Shown: piece by piece, positions 26,241 through 34,972 of the stretch
How positions within the stretch are numbered: the first letter of the stretch is position 1
Layout: each line of letters begins with the position of its first letter
Assembly (NCBI GenBank): GCA_027627685.1
Contig: CP091241.1
Span: 2,480,396 to 2,544,395 of the forward strand
Direction of reading: 5' to 3'
From: Hyphomonadaceae bacterium ML37
GTDB taxonomy: Bacteria; Pseudomonadota; Alphaproteobacteria; Caulobacterales; Maricaulaceae
DNA length: 64,000 nucleotides
Program-made: the position numbers and the translations under genes
Notes under the pieces: model-generated
The model's database searches: none
What the model saw: the letters and a program-made list of their open reading frames with translations, nothing else
Told to the model about the DNA's origin: nothing

Positions 26241-27139
26241 ACGTCTTTGCGCCGTGTGCCGCGCCGGGCGATGAAAATCCCCAATAGAATGATCCCCAGC
26301 GCCAGCCAGGCGGTGAGGCCCATCGCCTCGCCCAGCACCAGCCCGATCATCGCCGCCACCACCGGTACGGCGTAATTGATGAGCGCGATGAAGGCCGCGC
26401 CCACTTTGCGGGCAATGGCCATATAGACAATGGTCGCCAGCGCCGTGGGCAGGATGCCAAGTGCGATGACGGCGAGAATTGAATTGAGGCTCGGCTGCAG
26501 GGCGGGGCCGGTCGCCCCGTCCCAGATCACCAGCGGCACGGTCAGCACGGAGGCGCAGATCAGCGATCCAGCGGCGACGGTGATGGGCGGGGTTTCGGGC
26601 ATGCGCTGGTACATGATGGCGTTGGTGGCGTAGGCCAGTGTCGCCGCGAAAATCAGCATCTGGGCCAGAAAATCGGTTTCCAGCATGCCCGCCAGCGCGG
26701 ACGGGCCTGTCAGCAGGACGATCCCGGAAAACCCGATCAGGAAGCCGGCCCCCTTCCAGGCATTGATCCGCTCGCCCGGCAAAACGAAATGCGCCGCCAT
26801 GATGATGGCCAGCGGCGTCATGCCCATGAGGATGCCCGCCACGCCGGACGGCACGGTCTGCTGGCCGATGGCGATCAGGGTGAAGGGCAGCGCATTGCCG
26901 AACAGGCCGAGGCCTGCAAACCACAGCCAGCGCCGGTCTGTGAGCGGCGGCAGATAGCGCTTCTGCGCCACCGCCCACACGGTCAGCACCACAGCCGCCA
27001 GCGCCAGGCGCCCGAAGGCGACCACAGACGGCGGCAAGGTCTCCACCCCGACCGTGATGAAGGCGAACGCCCCGCCCCATAGCAGCGCCAGCGCGATCAG
27101 CCCGCCCCAGCCCTTGAGACCCGGCTTGTCCGGCGTCAC
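26237..27139 (-). CDS. EamA/DMT-family transporter
   Basis: 300 residues with about ten hydrophobic helices in two EamA repeats (about 5-135 and 150-290). The typical start WGGLIALALLWGGAFAF and the NAIMYQRM linker before the second half fit the drug/metabolite transporter superfamily. Members export amino acids, metabolites or drugs; the substrate is not readable. The gene diverges from serC, with about 180 bp between the starts, and converges with pseB (4-bp overlap). Confidence 0.85.
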   Translation of the reverse strand: MTPDKPGLKGWGGLIALALLWGGAFAFITVGVETLPPSVVAFGRLALAAVVLTVWAVAQKRYLPPLTDRRWLWFAGLGLFGNALPFTLIAIGQQTVPSGVAGILMGMTPLAIIMAAHFVLPGERINAWKGAGFLIGFSGIVLLTGPSALAGMLETDFLAQMLIFAATLAYATNAIMYQRMPETPPITVAAGSLICASVLTVPLVIWDGATGPALQPSLNSILAVIALGILPTALATIVYMAIARKVGAAFIALINYAVPVVAAMIGLVLGEAMGLTAWLALGIILLGIFIARRGTRRKDV

Positions 27140-27319
27140 GTGGACCGCTCCAGGCCCTGGGCGGCGTGGGCGGTTGAGGGGCTTTCAAGGGTGATCATGG
27201 CCGTGCCGGTAGGCTTGCGCTGCCCCCGCGTCAAGCCGCCGCCCCAGACAGGATTTGACGCTGCGCGCGCGAAGGCCTACCGCAATAGCCTGCAAACCAG
27301 ACAGCCCGGGGGAATCGTC

Positions 27320-28489
27320 ATGGCCCGCTCCAAACCCAGCCTGCGCCCGTCCGATGCACGCTTTTCGTGCGGCCCCACCAAGAAGCGCCCGGGCTGGGAA
27401 TGGAGCGCGCTGGCGGCTGCGCCGCTGGGCCGCAATCACCGCGCCGGCACCCCCAAGGCGCGCCTGGCCGAAGCGCTGGAACGCACGGCGGCGGTGCTGG
27501 AAATCCCGTCTGATTACAAGGTGGTGATCCTGCCCGCCTCAGACACCGGCGCCATGGAAGGCGCGCTGTGGTCCATGACCGGCGCGCGGCCCGTAGACGT
27601 GTTTTCCTGCGACGAGTTCGGCCGGCGCTGGCTGGTGGATTTGCGCGACGAGCTGAAACCCGCCGGGCTGAATGTCTACGAGACTCCCTATGGCCGCGCG
27701 CCTGATTACAGCCGCGCCAACCCGGCCCATGATCAGGTCTTCACCTGGAACGCCACCGCCGCGGGCGTGCGCATCCCGGACGCCAGCTGGATCAAGGACG
27801 ACCGTGAGGGCGTGACGATCTGCGACGCCACGTCGGCGGCCTTCGCCATGGACCTGCCGTGGGAGAAATTCGACGTCACCACGTTCAGCTGGCAGAAATG
27901 CTTAGGCGGCGAGGCCCAGCATGGCGTCGCCGTCCTGTCGCCGCGCGCCCGGGCGCGCCTTCGTGAGTACCGTCCGTCCTGGCCCGTGCCGCGTTTGCTG
28001 CAGCTATTTGAAGCGGGCGCGGAAGACGCCGCCATCTATGCCGGCTCCACCATCAACACGCCCTCGCTGATGTGCGTGGAGGATTATCTGGACGCCCTGA
28101 AATGGGCCGCGCGCGAAGGCGGCGTCACGGCGCTGATCGCGCGCACCAACGCCAATTTCGCAGCGCTTGCATCGTGGGTCGACAGCGCGTCCTGGATTGA
28201 TTTCCTGGCCGAGGACCCGGCGACCCGCTCCACCACCTCGGTGACGCTGACATTCACAAGCCCCGAGCTGGCCGCCAAGTCCGACGCCGAGCACTGGGCC
28301 GTGTCGCGGCGCATGGGGCTCTTGCTGGACCGCGAAGGCGCGGCGTTTGACGTCATCCCCCATCCCAAAGCCCCGGCGGGCCTGCGCATCTGGTGCGGCC
28401 CCACGGTGGACACGGACGACGTCGCAGCGCTCGGTCCCTGGCTCGACTGGGCCTATGAAACGGCGATGGAAGAGCTGGAGATCGCTTAA
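27320..28489 (+). CDS. serC: phosphoserine aminotransferase
   Basis: 389 residues from the ATG at 27320, which has GGGGGA ahead; an earlier in-frame start would add 60 unlike residues. FSCGPTKKRPGWEW opens the alphaproteobacterial SerC type. ASDTGAMEGALWSMTG near 77 binds PLP phosphate, and FSWQKCLGGEAQHG near 190 holds the Schiff-base lysine. It converts 3-phosphohydroxypyruvate and glutamate to phosphoserine. serA is not adjacent. The stop overlaps that of hisC on the other strand. Confidence 0.92.
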   Translation: MARSKPSLRPSDARFSCGPTKKRPGWEWSALAAAPLGRNHRAGTPKARLAEALERTAAVLEIPSDYKVVILPASDTGAMEGALWSMTGARPVDVFSCDEFGRRWLVDLRDELKPAGLNVYETPYGRAPDYSRANPAHDQVFTWNATAAGVRIPDASWIKDDREGVTICDATSAAFAMDLPWEKFDVTTFSWQKCLGGEAQHGVAVLSPRARARLREYRPSWPVPRLLQLFEAGAEDAAIYAGSTINTPSLMCVEDYLDALKWAAREGGVTALIARTNANFAALASWVDSASWIDFLAEDPATRSTTSVTLTFTSPELAAKSDAEHWAVSRRMGLLLDREGAAFDVIPHPKAPAGLRIWCGPTVDTDDVAALGPWLDWAYETAMEELEIA

Positions 28490-29571
28490 CCCCAGCTTTC
28501 CCGGAAGGCGGTCAGCGCGTCGACTACGGCGCGGTTATGCGCCTCCAGACCCACGGTGATGCGCAACGCATTGGGCAGGCCATACGGCGCCAGCGCCCGC
28601 ACCACCAGGCCGCGCTCGGTCAGGAAACGGTCAGCCTCCGCCGCTGTGCGGCCGGGCGCATCCTCGAAATGCACCAGCACGAAATTGCATACAGACGGGG
28701 TGACTTCAAAGCCCAGCCCGCCCAGCTGCTGAGCCAGATAGGCCAGCCACTGGTCATTGTGGGCCTTGGAGCGGCGCACGAAATCGGGATCGGAGATGGC
28801 GGCCACGCCCGCCTCTATAGCCGGCAGATTGACGTTGAACGGCCCGCGCACGCGGTGGATCACGTCGACCACTTCCTGCGGGCCATACATCCAGCCCAAG
28901 CGCAGGGCCGCGAGGCCATGGATTTTCGAGAAGGTCCGCGTCACCACCACGTTGGAATACTCATCCGCCAGCTTGATCGGGTCTTCCCAGCCGGGTGCAT
29001 CGACAAACTCGGCATAGGCGCCGTCCAGCACCAGCAGCGTATCCTCGGGCAGGCCCTCGCGCAGGCGGCGCACTTCAGAGCCGGGAATCCACGTGCCGGT
29101 GGGATTGTTCGGATTGGCCAGAAACACAATGCGCGCGCCGGGCCTGGCCGCCGCGATCAGGGCGTCCACATCGGCGGTATAGTCGCGCTCGGGCGCGCTG
29201 ACGCAGTGCGCGCCCGATTGCAGCGCCACCAGCCGGTAGACGAGAAATCCGTACTGGCTCTGCACCACAGTATCGCCCGGCGCCAGATAGGCCCGGCCGA
29301 TCAGCTGCAACAGCTCGTCCGAGCCCGCGCCACAAACGATGCGCGCAGGTTCAAGGCCTTCCGCCTTGCCGATGGCTTCGCGCAGCTTGGTGGCCCCGCC
29401 ATCGGGATAGAGCTGCAGCCGGCCTGCCGCCGCCTTGAAGGCTTCGGCCGCTTTCGGGCTGGCGCCCAGCGCGTTTTCGTTGGACGACAGCTTCACCGCG
29501 CCGGCGGGCGCAGCGGCGCCGGGCACGTAAGGCTTGATGTCCAGAAGGCCGGGGCGGGGTTGAAGCGTCAT
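28486..29571 (-). CDS. hisC: histidinol-phosphate aminotransferase family enzyme
   Basis: 361 residues, class I/II PLP aminotransferase. LSSNENALGASP near 28, ANPNNPTG near 155, DGAYAEF near 185 and SKIHGLAALRLGWMYG near 218 (Schiff-base lysine) fit HisC. HisC acts in histidine synthesis, and some relatives also use tyrosine and phenylalanine. It overlaps the upstream methyltransferase by 4 bp (ATGA), so the two are co-translated. No other his gene is near, so an aromatic aminotransferase role is possible. Confidence 0.86.
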   Translation of the reverse strand: MTLQPRPGLLDIKPYVPGAAAPAGAVKLSSNENALGASPKAAEAFKAAAGRLQLYPDGGATKLREAIGKAEGLEPARIVCGAGSDELLQLIGRAYLAPGDTVVQSQYGFLVYRLVALQSGAHCVSAPERDYTADVDALIAAARPGARIVFLANPNNPTGTWIPGSEVRRLREGLPEDTLLVLDGAYAEFVDAPGWEDPIKLADEYSNVVVTRTFSKIHGLAALRLGWMYGPQEVVDVIHRVRGPFNVNLPAIEAGVAAISDPDFVRRSKAHNDQWLAYLAQQLGGLGFEVTPSVCNFVLVHFEDAPGRTAAEADRFLTERGLVVRALAPYGLPNALRITVGLEAHNRAVVDALTAFRESWG

Positions 29572-30341
29572 GAAGCTGTGTCTTTCGCGGCGTGATCAGG
29601 GGGCGTTGACTTGGGAGATAGCGCGGGGCGCGCGGCGCCTTCAAGCGCGGGGCGCCGGACGCGTTCAGCCGAGCCGCCCGGACGCACCGCGCCCACATGC
29701 TTGATCGCCTCGGCCAGGATCAACCCGCCAAAGGCTGGCGCGACCCGCTCGCCCGCGCTTTCGAACGCCGATGCGGTCTTCGGTCCGCACGCCCAGCGCC
29801 AGGGCGGGGCGTAGAGCGCGCGCGACCAGGCCACGGGTTCAAACAGGGCGCCGGTCAGAAGATCGGACAACTGGCGCTTCGAAAACGGGCGTCCGTGGCC
29901 GAACGGCGTCGCCTCGGACCGGGCCCACAGCCCGGCGCGGTGGGCGGCGATGACCACGATGCGCCCTTCCGGCGCCGTAACCCGCCACAGCTCGCGCAGG
30001 AGCCGGCGAAGATCGTCTGCCTCCTCCAGCGCGTGGGCCAGCACGACCCGATCGAACATGGCTTCCTTGAAGGGCAGGCGCGCCTCTTCGCCAAGTGCCG
30101 TCAGCGAGAGGCCGGTCTTCGGCCAACCCACAGCGCCCTGCGCTGCCGGCATATAGGCCACGGTGCGCCGCGCCTCGGCCCGGTAGGGTTCGAGATACGC
30201 GCCCGCAAAGCCATAGCCCAGCACGTCCAGACCCTTGGCCTGGGACCACAGCGCGGTCAGCCGCCGCACGGCCATGTCGCGTGCGGCGCGGCCGCGCACG
30301 GAGCGGTAGAAGCGGTCGATTTCCAGCGCGTCTGTGCGCAT
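29568..30341 (-). CDS. class I SAM-dependent methyltransferase
   Basis: 257 residues from the ATG at 30341. GLDVLGYGFAGAYLEPY near 35 replaces the usual SAM glycine motif. FDRVVLAHALEEADDLRRLL near 98 and LWRVTAPEGRIVVIAAHR near 120 are the later Methyltransf_11 motifs. The gene diverges from gloB; a SAM methyltransferase opposite glyoxalase II is a common alphaproteobacterial arrangement. The substrate is unknown. The C-terminal 30 residues are Pro/Arg-rich and look disordered. Confidence 0.75.
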   Translation of the reverse strand: MRTDALEIDRFYRSVRGRAARDMAVRRLTALWSQAKGLDVLGYGFAGAYLEPYRAEARRTVAYMPAAQGAVGWPKTGLSLTALGEEARLPFKEAMFDRVVLAHALEEADDLRRLLRELWRVTAPEGRIVVIAAHRAGLWARSEATPFGHGRPFSKRQLSDLLTGALFEPVAWSRALYAPPWRWACGPKTASAFESAGERVAPAFGGLILAEAIKHVGAVRPGGSAERVRRPALEGAARPALSPKSTPPDHAAKDTAS

Positions 30342-30366
30342 AGGCCAGCCTCGCAATAGCGTCGTG

Positions 30367-30372
30367 TATAAT
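30367..30372 (+). promoter_or_regulatory. possible -10 box of gloB
   Basis: A perfect TATAAT lies 54 bp before the gloB start in otherwise GC-rich DNA. No convincing -35 was found at 17 bp. The start has AGGAGG ahead. Confidence 0.3.
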
Positions 30373-30425
30373 GATAGGCTCTGCATCCCGCCCGCGTAAG
30401 GGCATGCGCACAGGAGGGCGTCGTC

Positions 30426-31199
30426 ATGGCCCTGCAGATCCGCCAATTCCCCTGCCTTCAGGACAATTATGGCTTCCTGATCGTGTGCAGCGAGACCGGC
30501 GCCTGCGCCGCCATCGACACGCCTGAACCCGCCCGCATCCTGGAGGAGGCGCGCGCCGCAGGCTGGCGCCTGAGCGAGATCTGGAACACGCATCATCACT
30601 GGGACCATGCCGGCGGCAATGACACCGTCCGCGCCGCCAATGGCGCGCGCATCACCGCGCCCGCCGCCGAGGCGGACAAGATCGGCCATGTGGACGCCGC
30701 GGTCAGACCGGGCGACCGGGTAAGGCTCGGCGCGCTGGAGGCGCAGGTGCTGGATGTGGGCGGCCATACGCTGGGCCATATCGCCTACTGGTTCGAGAGC
30801 GAGGGTGTGGCGTTTGTCGGCGACGCCCTGTTCGCGCTGGGCTGCGGGCGCCTGTTTGAAGGCACGCCGCAACAGGCGCAGGCGGGGCTGGCGCGCCTGC
30901 GCGACTTGCCGCCGGACACCGTCATCCATTGCGCCCATGAATACACGCAGGCGAATGCGAGGTTTGCGCTGAGCGTCGATCCGCAGAACGCCGCGCTGAT
31001 TGACTACGCCGCCGGGGTGGAACGCCTGCGCGCGCGGGGCGAGCCGACGGTGCCGACCACCATCGAGCGCGAGCGCGCGGCCAATCCGTTTCTGCGCTGG
31101 GATGATGCGGGCCTGCGCGCCCGGCTGGGTCTGGAGACCGCCAAGGACTGGGAAGTTTACGGCGCGGTGCGCGCGCGCAAGGACAATTTCAAAGGCTGA
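30426..31199 (+). CDS. gloB: hydroxyacylglutathione hydrolase (glyoxalase II)
   Basis: 257 residues, metallo-beta-lactamase fold. NTHHHWDHAGGN near 55 is the THxHxDH metal motif. GGHTLGHIAYWF near 112 and FVGDALFALGCGRLFEG near 137 bind metal and substrate, and HCAHEYTQAN near 175 completes the site. It hydrolyses S-lactoylglutathione to lactate and glutathione in methylglyoxal removal. The start has a strong AGGAGG site. Confidence 0.94.
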   Translation: MALQIRQFPCLQDNYGFLIVCSETGACAAIDTPEPARILEEARAAGWRLSEIWNTHHHWDHAGGNDTVRAANGARITAPAAEADKIGHVDAAVRPGDRVRLGALEAQVLDVGGHTLGHIAYWFESEGVAFVGDALFALGCGRLFEGTPQQAQAGLARLRDLPPDTVIHCAHEYTQANARFALSVDPQNAALIDYAAGVERLRARGEPTVPTTIERERAANPFLRWDDAGLRARLGLETAKDWEVYGAVRARKDNFKG

Positions 31200-31202
31200 A
31201 AC

Positions 31203-31706
31203 CTACAGCCCCAGCGCCAGGAAAATCTGGCTGCGCGGCAGGGTGATGAGCGCGCCCGCCGCGATGGCGATCCCGTAGGGCGCAGGCGCGCCCGGCGCCA
31301 GGGCTGTCCCGGTCAGGCGTCCGGCCATTTGCGGGATCGCAGGCGCAATGCGCCGCGCCAGCACCAGCACCAGCGCCACGACCCCGCCCGCCAGCATGGA
31401 CCACACCAGAAACGACACCACGTCCGGCCAGCCGAACCACAAAGCCCCGGCGGCCAGCAGCTTCACATCGCCCCCGCCCAGCCAGCCCGGCGCCCACAGC
31501 GCCATGCCGGCGGCCAGGACTGCAAACCCGGTCAGCAGCGCCAGCCCCGCCCCGGGCCAGCCATAGTCCAGCGTGAAGGCCGCCGGGATCCAGGCCAGCA
31601 CCAGCACGCCGGAAATCCAGTTGGGAATGATGAAGCGCGCCGCATCATGCCAGGCCGCGGCGAGCATCAGGCCGGCCAGGGCGAGAATGAGGATATGGGC
31701 GATCAT
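31203..31706 (-). CDS. cpaA: A24 prepilin peptidase, CpaA/TadV type
   Basis: 167 residues, mostly membrane helices. The two catalytic aspartates of the type IV prepilin peptidase family are seen in AAWHDAARFIIPN (about residue 20) and GGGDVKLLAAGALWFGWP (about 78). The short form without the N-methyltransferase domain is the Tad type. It would cleave the leader of the Flp pilin encoded next to it. It lies 158 bp downstream of pilA on the same strand, with a terminator between, so it probably has reduced or separate transcription. Confidence 0.88.
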   Translation of the reverse strand: MIAHILILALAGLMLAAAWHDAARFIIPNWISGVLVLAWIPAAFTLDYGWPGAGLALLTGFAVLAAGMALWAPGWLGGGDVKLLAAGALWFGWPDVVSFLVWSMLAGGVVALVLVLARRIAPAIPQMAGRLTGTALAPGAPAPYGIAIAAGALITLPRSQIFLALGL

Positions 31707-31797
31707 GGCTGTGCGTCCCGTTCAAGGTCTGTGCGTCAGCGCCAGCCTGTACCCGCAGGGCTTAAGGCTTCCCCAACACCGGACCCCGCCCGAACGC

Positions 31798-31828
31798 AAA
31801 AGAGCCGCCCCGGTGACGGGACGGCTCT
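31798..31828 (-). terminator. Rho-independent terminator after pilA
   Basis: Read on the minus strand, a 12-bp stem (AGAGCCGTCCCG with CGGGGCGGCTCT, one G-T pair) and a 4-base loop are followed by TTTT. It lies 36 bp after the pilin stop and would let pilin mRNA exceed cpaA mRNA. Confidence 0.82.
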
Positions 31829-31864
31829 GTTCGCCGACAAATACGCCCCTTGGGGCGGCGCCGA

Positions 31865-32038
31865 TTACTCCGGCGCGACGATGCCGTCAGCCACCGACTG
31901 GAAGGTCGTTTCCAGGTTGGTGCCGACCAGGCCGACCGTGGTGATGATCGCCACGGCGATCAGGGCAGCGATCAGGCCATATTCAATGGCCGTGGCGCCG
32001 GACTCGTCTTTGAAGAATTTCGAAACCAGGTTTTTCAT
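31865..32038 (-). CDS. pilA: Flp-type IVb pilin
   Basis: 57 residues from the ATG at 32038, chosen because GGAG lies 9 bases ahead; an ATG two codons earlier is too close to it. MKNLVSKFFKDESGATAIEY contains the Flp cleavage site (GATAIEYGLIAALI), with cleavage after Gly and Glu5-Tyr6 in the mature pilin. The mature chain is a single hydrophobic helix with a short tail. It is the major pilin of Tad pili used for surface attachment. Only CpaA and a CpaC-like N-domain protein are nearby; the secretion ATPases are elsewhere. Confidence 0.92.
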   Translation of the reverse strand: MKNLVSKFFKDESGATAIEYGLIAALIAVAIITTVGLVGTNLETTFQSVADGIVAPE

Positions 32039-32154
32039 TTCCATCCACTCCGTTTGCTCTTTTTTCCAGCCCAGAGGCTCAAGTCCGTCCCGACCCGCTC
32101 TGAACGTGATGTGAGTAAACACGAGGACGATTTAAGCCGGGTAAAAATCCATGC

Positions 32155-32169
32155 TTTATTTTCGGTTAA
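32155..32169 (-). promoter_or_regulatory. weak CtrA-like box before pilA
   Basis: Read toward pilA: TTAA-N7-TAAA, one base short of the CtrA consensus, 117-131 bp before the start in a locally AT-rich stretch. pilA is CtrA-activated in Caulobacter. The match may be chance in AT-rich DNA. Confidence 0.3.
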
Positions 32170-32291
32170 TTGCGTTTGCGTGGATTATGGTTTCTGTTAG
32201 GTAAACACAGCACAGCGCCAGACCGCCCCGTTTAGACTTCCTTCATACGCGCGCGCGAAAAGAGTGCTATTGCTCCAATGAGGATGACGCC

Positions 32292-32702
32292 ATGCGCCTG
32301 TGCGCCCGTATCGCCGCTCTCGCCCTCGTCCTGACGGCCGCCGCGGGCGCGCCCGCCATGGCCCAGGTGTTCCGCGTGCCCGCCGATCACGCCGCCCTGA
32401 TCCGCCTGCCCGGCGAGGCGGCGGCCATTGTGGTGGGCAATCCGGCCATCGCCGACGCCAATCTCTATGACGCGCGCACCATCTTCATCACGGGCAAGCA
32501 ATTCGGGCGCACCAATCTGATCGCGCTGAACGCCGCGGGCCGCGTGCTCTATACCGCCGACCTCTCCGTCACCGGCAATGACCGCGGCGTGGTGCAGGTG
32601 TTCCGCAACAATACCCGCGCCAGCTATGTCTGCGCGCCCGACTGCCAGGCCATCCCGACGCTGGCCGATGACGCGGCGTGGAACACGCTCGACGGCGGCT
32701 GA
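32292..32702 (+). CDS. pilus assembly protein N-terminal domain protein (CpaC-N-like)
   Basis: 136 residues. A signal peptide (about 1-24, ending PAMAQ) is followed by VFRVPADHAALIRLPGEA and IVVGNPAIADANLYDARTIF, the N-domain of CpaC/RcpA secretins, without the secretin pore domain. The C-terminus carries two cysteines (YVCAPDCQ) that may form a disulfide. Such short proteins often accompany Flp pilin genes. It diverges from pilA across about 250 bp. A periplasmic accessory role in the Tad system is inferred. Confidence 0.78.
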   Translation: MRLCARIAALALVLTAAAGAPAMAQVFRVPADHAALIRLPGEAAAIVVGNPAIADANLYDARTIFITGKQFGRTNLIALNAAGRVLYTADLSVTGNDRGVVQVFRNNTRASYVCAPDCQAIPTLADDAAWNTLDGG

Positions 32703-32788
32703 GCCTGCAGCAAAATCGCGTGACCGGACGGGGCGATCCGTCATATAAATGTGGCTGAGGGCCTTGCCCTCCAGCAAAGGATCACGCC

Positions 32789-32935
32789 ATGGCCAAAGGC
32801 CAACAAAAATCCGGCCGCGAGGCGAAAAAGCCCAAAGCCGAAAAGAATCAGAAGCAAAAAACCAACGCCTCCCAGCCGTCCCAGAAAACCGGATCGGTCG
32901 GCGGGCTGGAGCATCTGGGCAACAAGAAGAAATAG
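32789..32935 (+). CDS. small lysine-rich protein, 48 residues
   Basis: ATG to TAG gives MAKGQQKSGREAKKPKAEK, then a Gln/Lys/Ser stretch and GGLEHLGNKKK. It is very basic and likely disordered, perhaps binding RNA or DNA. Small proteins opening MAKGQ-x-x-S-x-x-EAKKPK are common in alphaproteobacteria, to my recollection, without a known function. It lies 86 bp after the CpaC-like gene. A weak GGA precedes the start. Confidence 0.6.
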   Translation: MAKGQQKSGREAKKPKAEKNQKQKTNASQPSQKTGSVGGLEHLGNKKK

Positions 32936-33473
32936 GGGCCTGACGGCTCGCTCATCTCTTGTGTTTCCGGCTTTGGTTTGGGCTCAGGTGCAGCACTGGC
33001 TCCGCGCCCGTTTGTTGTCCCAGTCTGGGCGTTGGCCCATATCCGGGGCCCATTGCGCCAGCATTGAGCCGCCCCGGCGGGGGACAGGACTGGCCGGCGG
33101 CTCCCGGGCCGGCGTCGCCTTCCTCCGTCAAAAACAGCAGGGCTGCTGTGATTTCGTCGCGCCCGCGCTGACCCACCGGGCGGGAGAGGGCGAGAGTCTC
33201 CGGTGAGACTCCGCAGGGCCACTGTCCTCTTACCGTTCTTATGACTCTCATCAGTCTCATCCTCCGCCCTGGGCCATGGTCCGCCTTCCGCCCGGACATA
33301 TCCGGGACGCGCCACCATAGCCCCGCCCGCGGCGGGGGCGGACAAGCGGCGGACACGCGCGGCGCCGGCTGGCCGCCCGGAGGCCATTCCCCACCCCTGC
33401 CTTCCCGATACATCTCAGCCGCTCAGGCGTCAGAGCGGCCCAAACCTCCCCGCCCGCCGGCGGGTGAGGCCCG
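32936..33473. other. 538 bp without a gene; decayed palindromic repeats
   Basis: No credible gene. About 33018-33145 is a worn copy of the repeat found at 34.7-35.7 kb (CCCATATCCGGGGCCCAT, then CGGCTCCCGGGCCGGCG). CGGACATATCCGGGAC at 33292-33307 is a fragment. About 33388-33440 matches the partial copy at 35594-35667 with an internal deletion. 33181-33260 holds other low-complexity sequence I cannot place. Confidence 0.5.
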
Positions 33474-34583
33474 TCACTGCGCGCCGGTCTCCGCCTGATC
33501 GCGCACCGCCTCCAGCGCCGCCGCGCCGGCCTCGGGGTCGGCGCAGGCAAGGCGTACGCTGGAGAGCGCGTCTGCGCCCATGCCGTGTGCGCGCGCGCCG
33601 TTCGATTCGATCAACCATTGGCGGCTCTCGATCGCCTCGAAGCGAAAGATCAGCGTGACTGCGTCGTCGCCTCGCACCAGATCCGACCAGCTGATCGGAA
33701 TGCGCATCGTGCGCACATACCCGTAGTTCGGCGCGTCGGTCAGGTTCGCGAGCGTGACGTAGACCATCGGCTCGGGGGTCCCGCCCAGGCTTTCGCCGGA
33801 CATCTCATGGACGATGGAGTCTCCAAAGCGCGCATCGGCATCGTACTGCGCCATCAACACGAAAGGCGCGGCGGCAGGCATATCGGCGAGCGCCGCGTCC
33901 GGCGTGCAGGCGCTGACAAAGGCGTCAACGCGCGGATGATCCCATTCGGGCACCCCGTCGCCGATCTCGAAGGCGCGCACCGCGGCGCGCACCGGGTCGG
34001 CCGGTCCCCCGGCGGACGCCAGCGCGGCGTTCAGCAGGTTGGCGGCGCCCTGGGCATCCTGGCAGGCCAGGGCGACGCGCCCGCGCGCCATCACCGGTCC
34101 GCTGAAGGTGGGCTCGCCGCCCGCGTCCAGCAGCCAGACCCGGCCCTCCAGGCCGTCGCGGTCGGCATGGCCGGCCTGCACGAACAGCTCGCCGTCCTGG
34201 GCGAAGGCATGCACGGCGTCCGCGCGCGCGGTGTACCGCGTCAACGCGCCGTCCTCGCCCTCGGCGCCGTCACGGGCCGCATCGATCATCACCCCCTCTG
34301 CCGGGTCGCCCGCGAACCAGATCCGGCTTCCCCCTCCGGTCAGGGACGGCGCGAACCCGCACGCCGAATTCACCGCCGCGGCCGCGTTGTCAGCTGCAGG
34401 CGGGCTGAACAGGTCATACCGGCTCGGCTGCAACTGCGCCTCAGGCGCCACCGCCTGCGCCGGCGCTGCAGTGATCGCGCCACCCCCGCCGGCAAACCCC
34501 GCCTGATCGGCGCCCCACAACGCGCCCAGAGCAGCCGCCGGCGCCAGCACCGCCGCCAAAGCGGTGCGCACATATATACTCAT
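33474..34583 (-). CDS. secreted protein of unknown function
   Basis: 369 residues. A signal peptide or anchor lies at about 5-32 (LAAVLAPAAALGALWGA). The body has beta-rich segments such as RYTARADAVHAFAQDGELF near 140 and MVYVTLANLTDAP near 285. Four or more cysteines may form disulfides (SACGF, LACQD, SACTP, LACADP). It is Ala/Asp-rich with normal codon use for the window. I do not recognise the family. It is flanked on both sides by palindromic repeats and has no operon partner. Confidence 0.6.
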   Translation of the reverse strand: MSIYVRTALAAVLAPAAALGALWGADQAGFAGGGGAITAAPAQAVAPEAQLQPSRYDLFSPPAADNAAAAVNSACGFAPSLTGGGSRIWFAGDPAEGVMIDAARDGAEGEDGALTRYTARADAVHAFAQDGELFVQAGHADRDGLEGRVWLLDAGGEPTFSGPVMARGRVALACQDAQGAANLLNAALASAGGPADPVRAAVRAFEIGDGVPEWDHPRVDAFVSACTPDAALADMPAAAPFVLMAQYDADARFGDSIVHEMSGESLGGTPEPMVYVTLANLTDAPNYGYVRTMRIPISWSDLVRGDDAVTLIFRFEAIESRQWLIESNGARAHGMGADALSSVRLACADPEAGAAALEAVRDQAETGAQ

Positions 34584-34665
34584 GGAATTACCCCCTCAGT
34601 CCCTTGATGCCCGAAGCCTAGCCCAGCCGGGCCGCCGACACAAACTGCCCTCCTCGAATGGGCGC

Positions 34666-34775
34666 AACCCATATCCGGGCGCCATCGCGACACATCTCAG
34701 CCGCTCAGGCGGTAGACAGCATCGGTGGATCGGTCCCGGGCCTCCCTACGGTCGCCCGGGAAAACAAGATGGGTG
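34666..34775 (+). repeat. nested-palindrome repeat, copy 1 (5' end missing)
   Basis: It starts inside the left hairpin (CCCATATCCGGGCG) and runs through ACACATCTCAGCCGCTCA to the right hairpin CCCGGGCCTCCCTACGGTCG and GGAAAACAAGATGGGTG. It has the same order and orientation as copies 2-4. Confidence 0.8.
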
Positions 34776-34800
34776 TTTCATCCACACACCGCCCAACCCC

Positions 34801-34937
34801 CACCCCTGTCTTCCCGGAATTTGCGTCAGCAAATATCCGGGACCCATCCCCCATACATTTCAACCGCCTCGACAGCGGACAGGACTGGTGGATGGGTCCC
34901 GGCGCTCGCTACGCTCGGCCGGGAAAACAAGATGGGT
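34801..34937 (+). repeat. nested-palindrome repeat, copy 2
   Basis: Full unit: CACCCCTGTCTTCCCGG at the left edge, left hairpin CCCGGAATTTGCG / GCAAATATCCGGG, then GGGACCCATCC. About 45 bp of spacer is followed by GGATGGGTCCCGG, the right hairpin, and CCGGGAAAACAAGATGGG at the right edge. Outer and inner arms are inverted repeats of each other. Confidence 0.85.
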
Positions 34938-34972
34938 TGTTCTGAGGGATATAGCTGCATCAAAATCGCCCG

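Larger units (their letters stand above)
34584..34972. other. 389 bp without a gene, repeat copies 1 and 2
   Basis: Holds two repeat copies and about 35 bp before the GIY-YIG start. No promoter motif was recognised. Confidence 0.6.
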
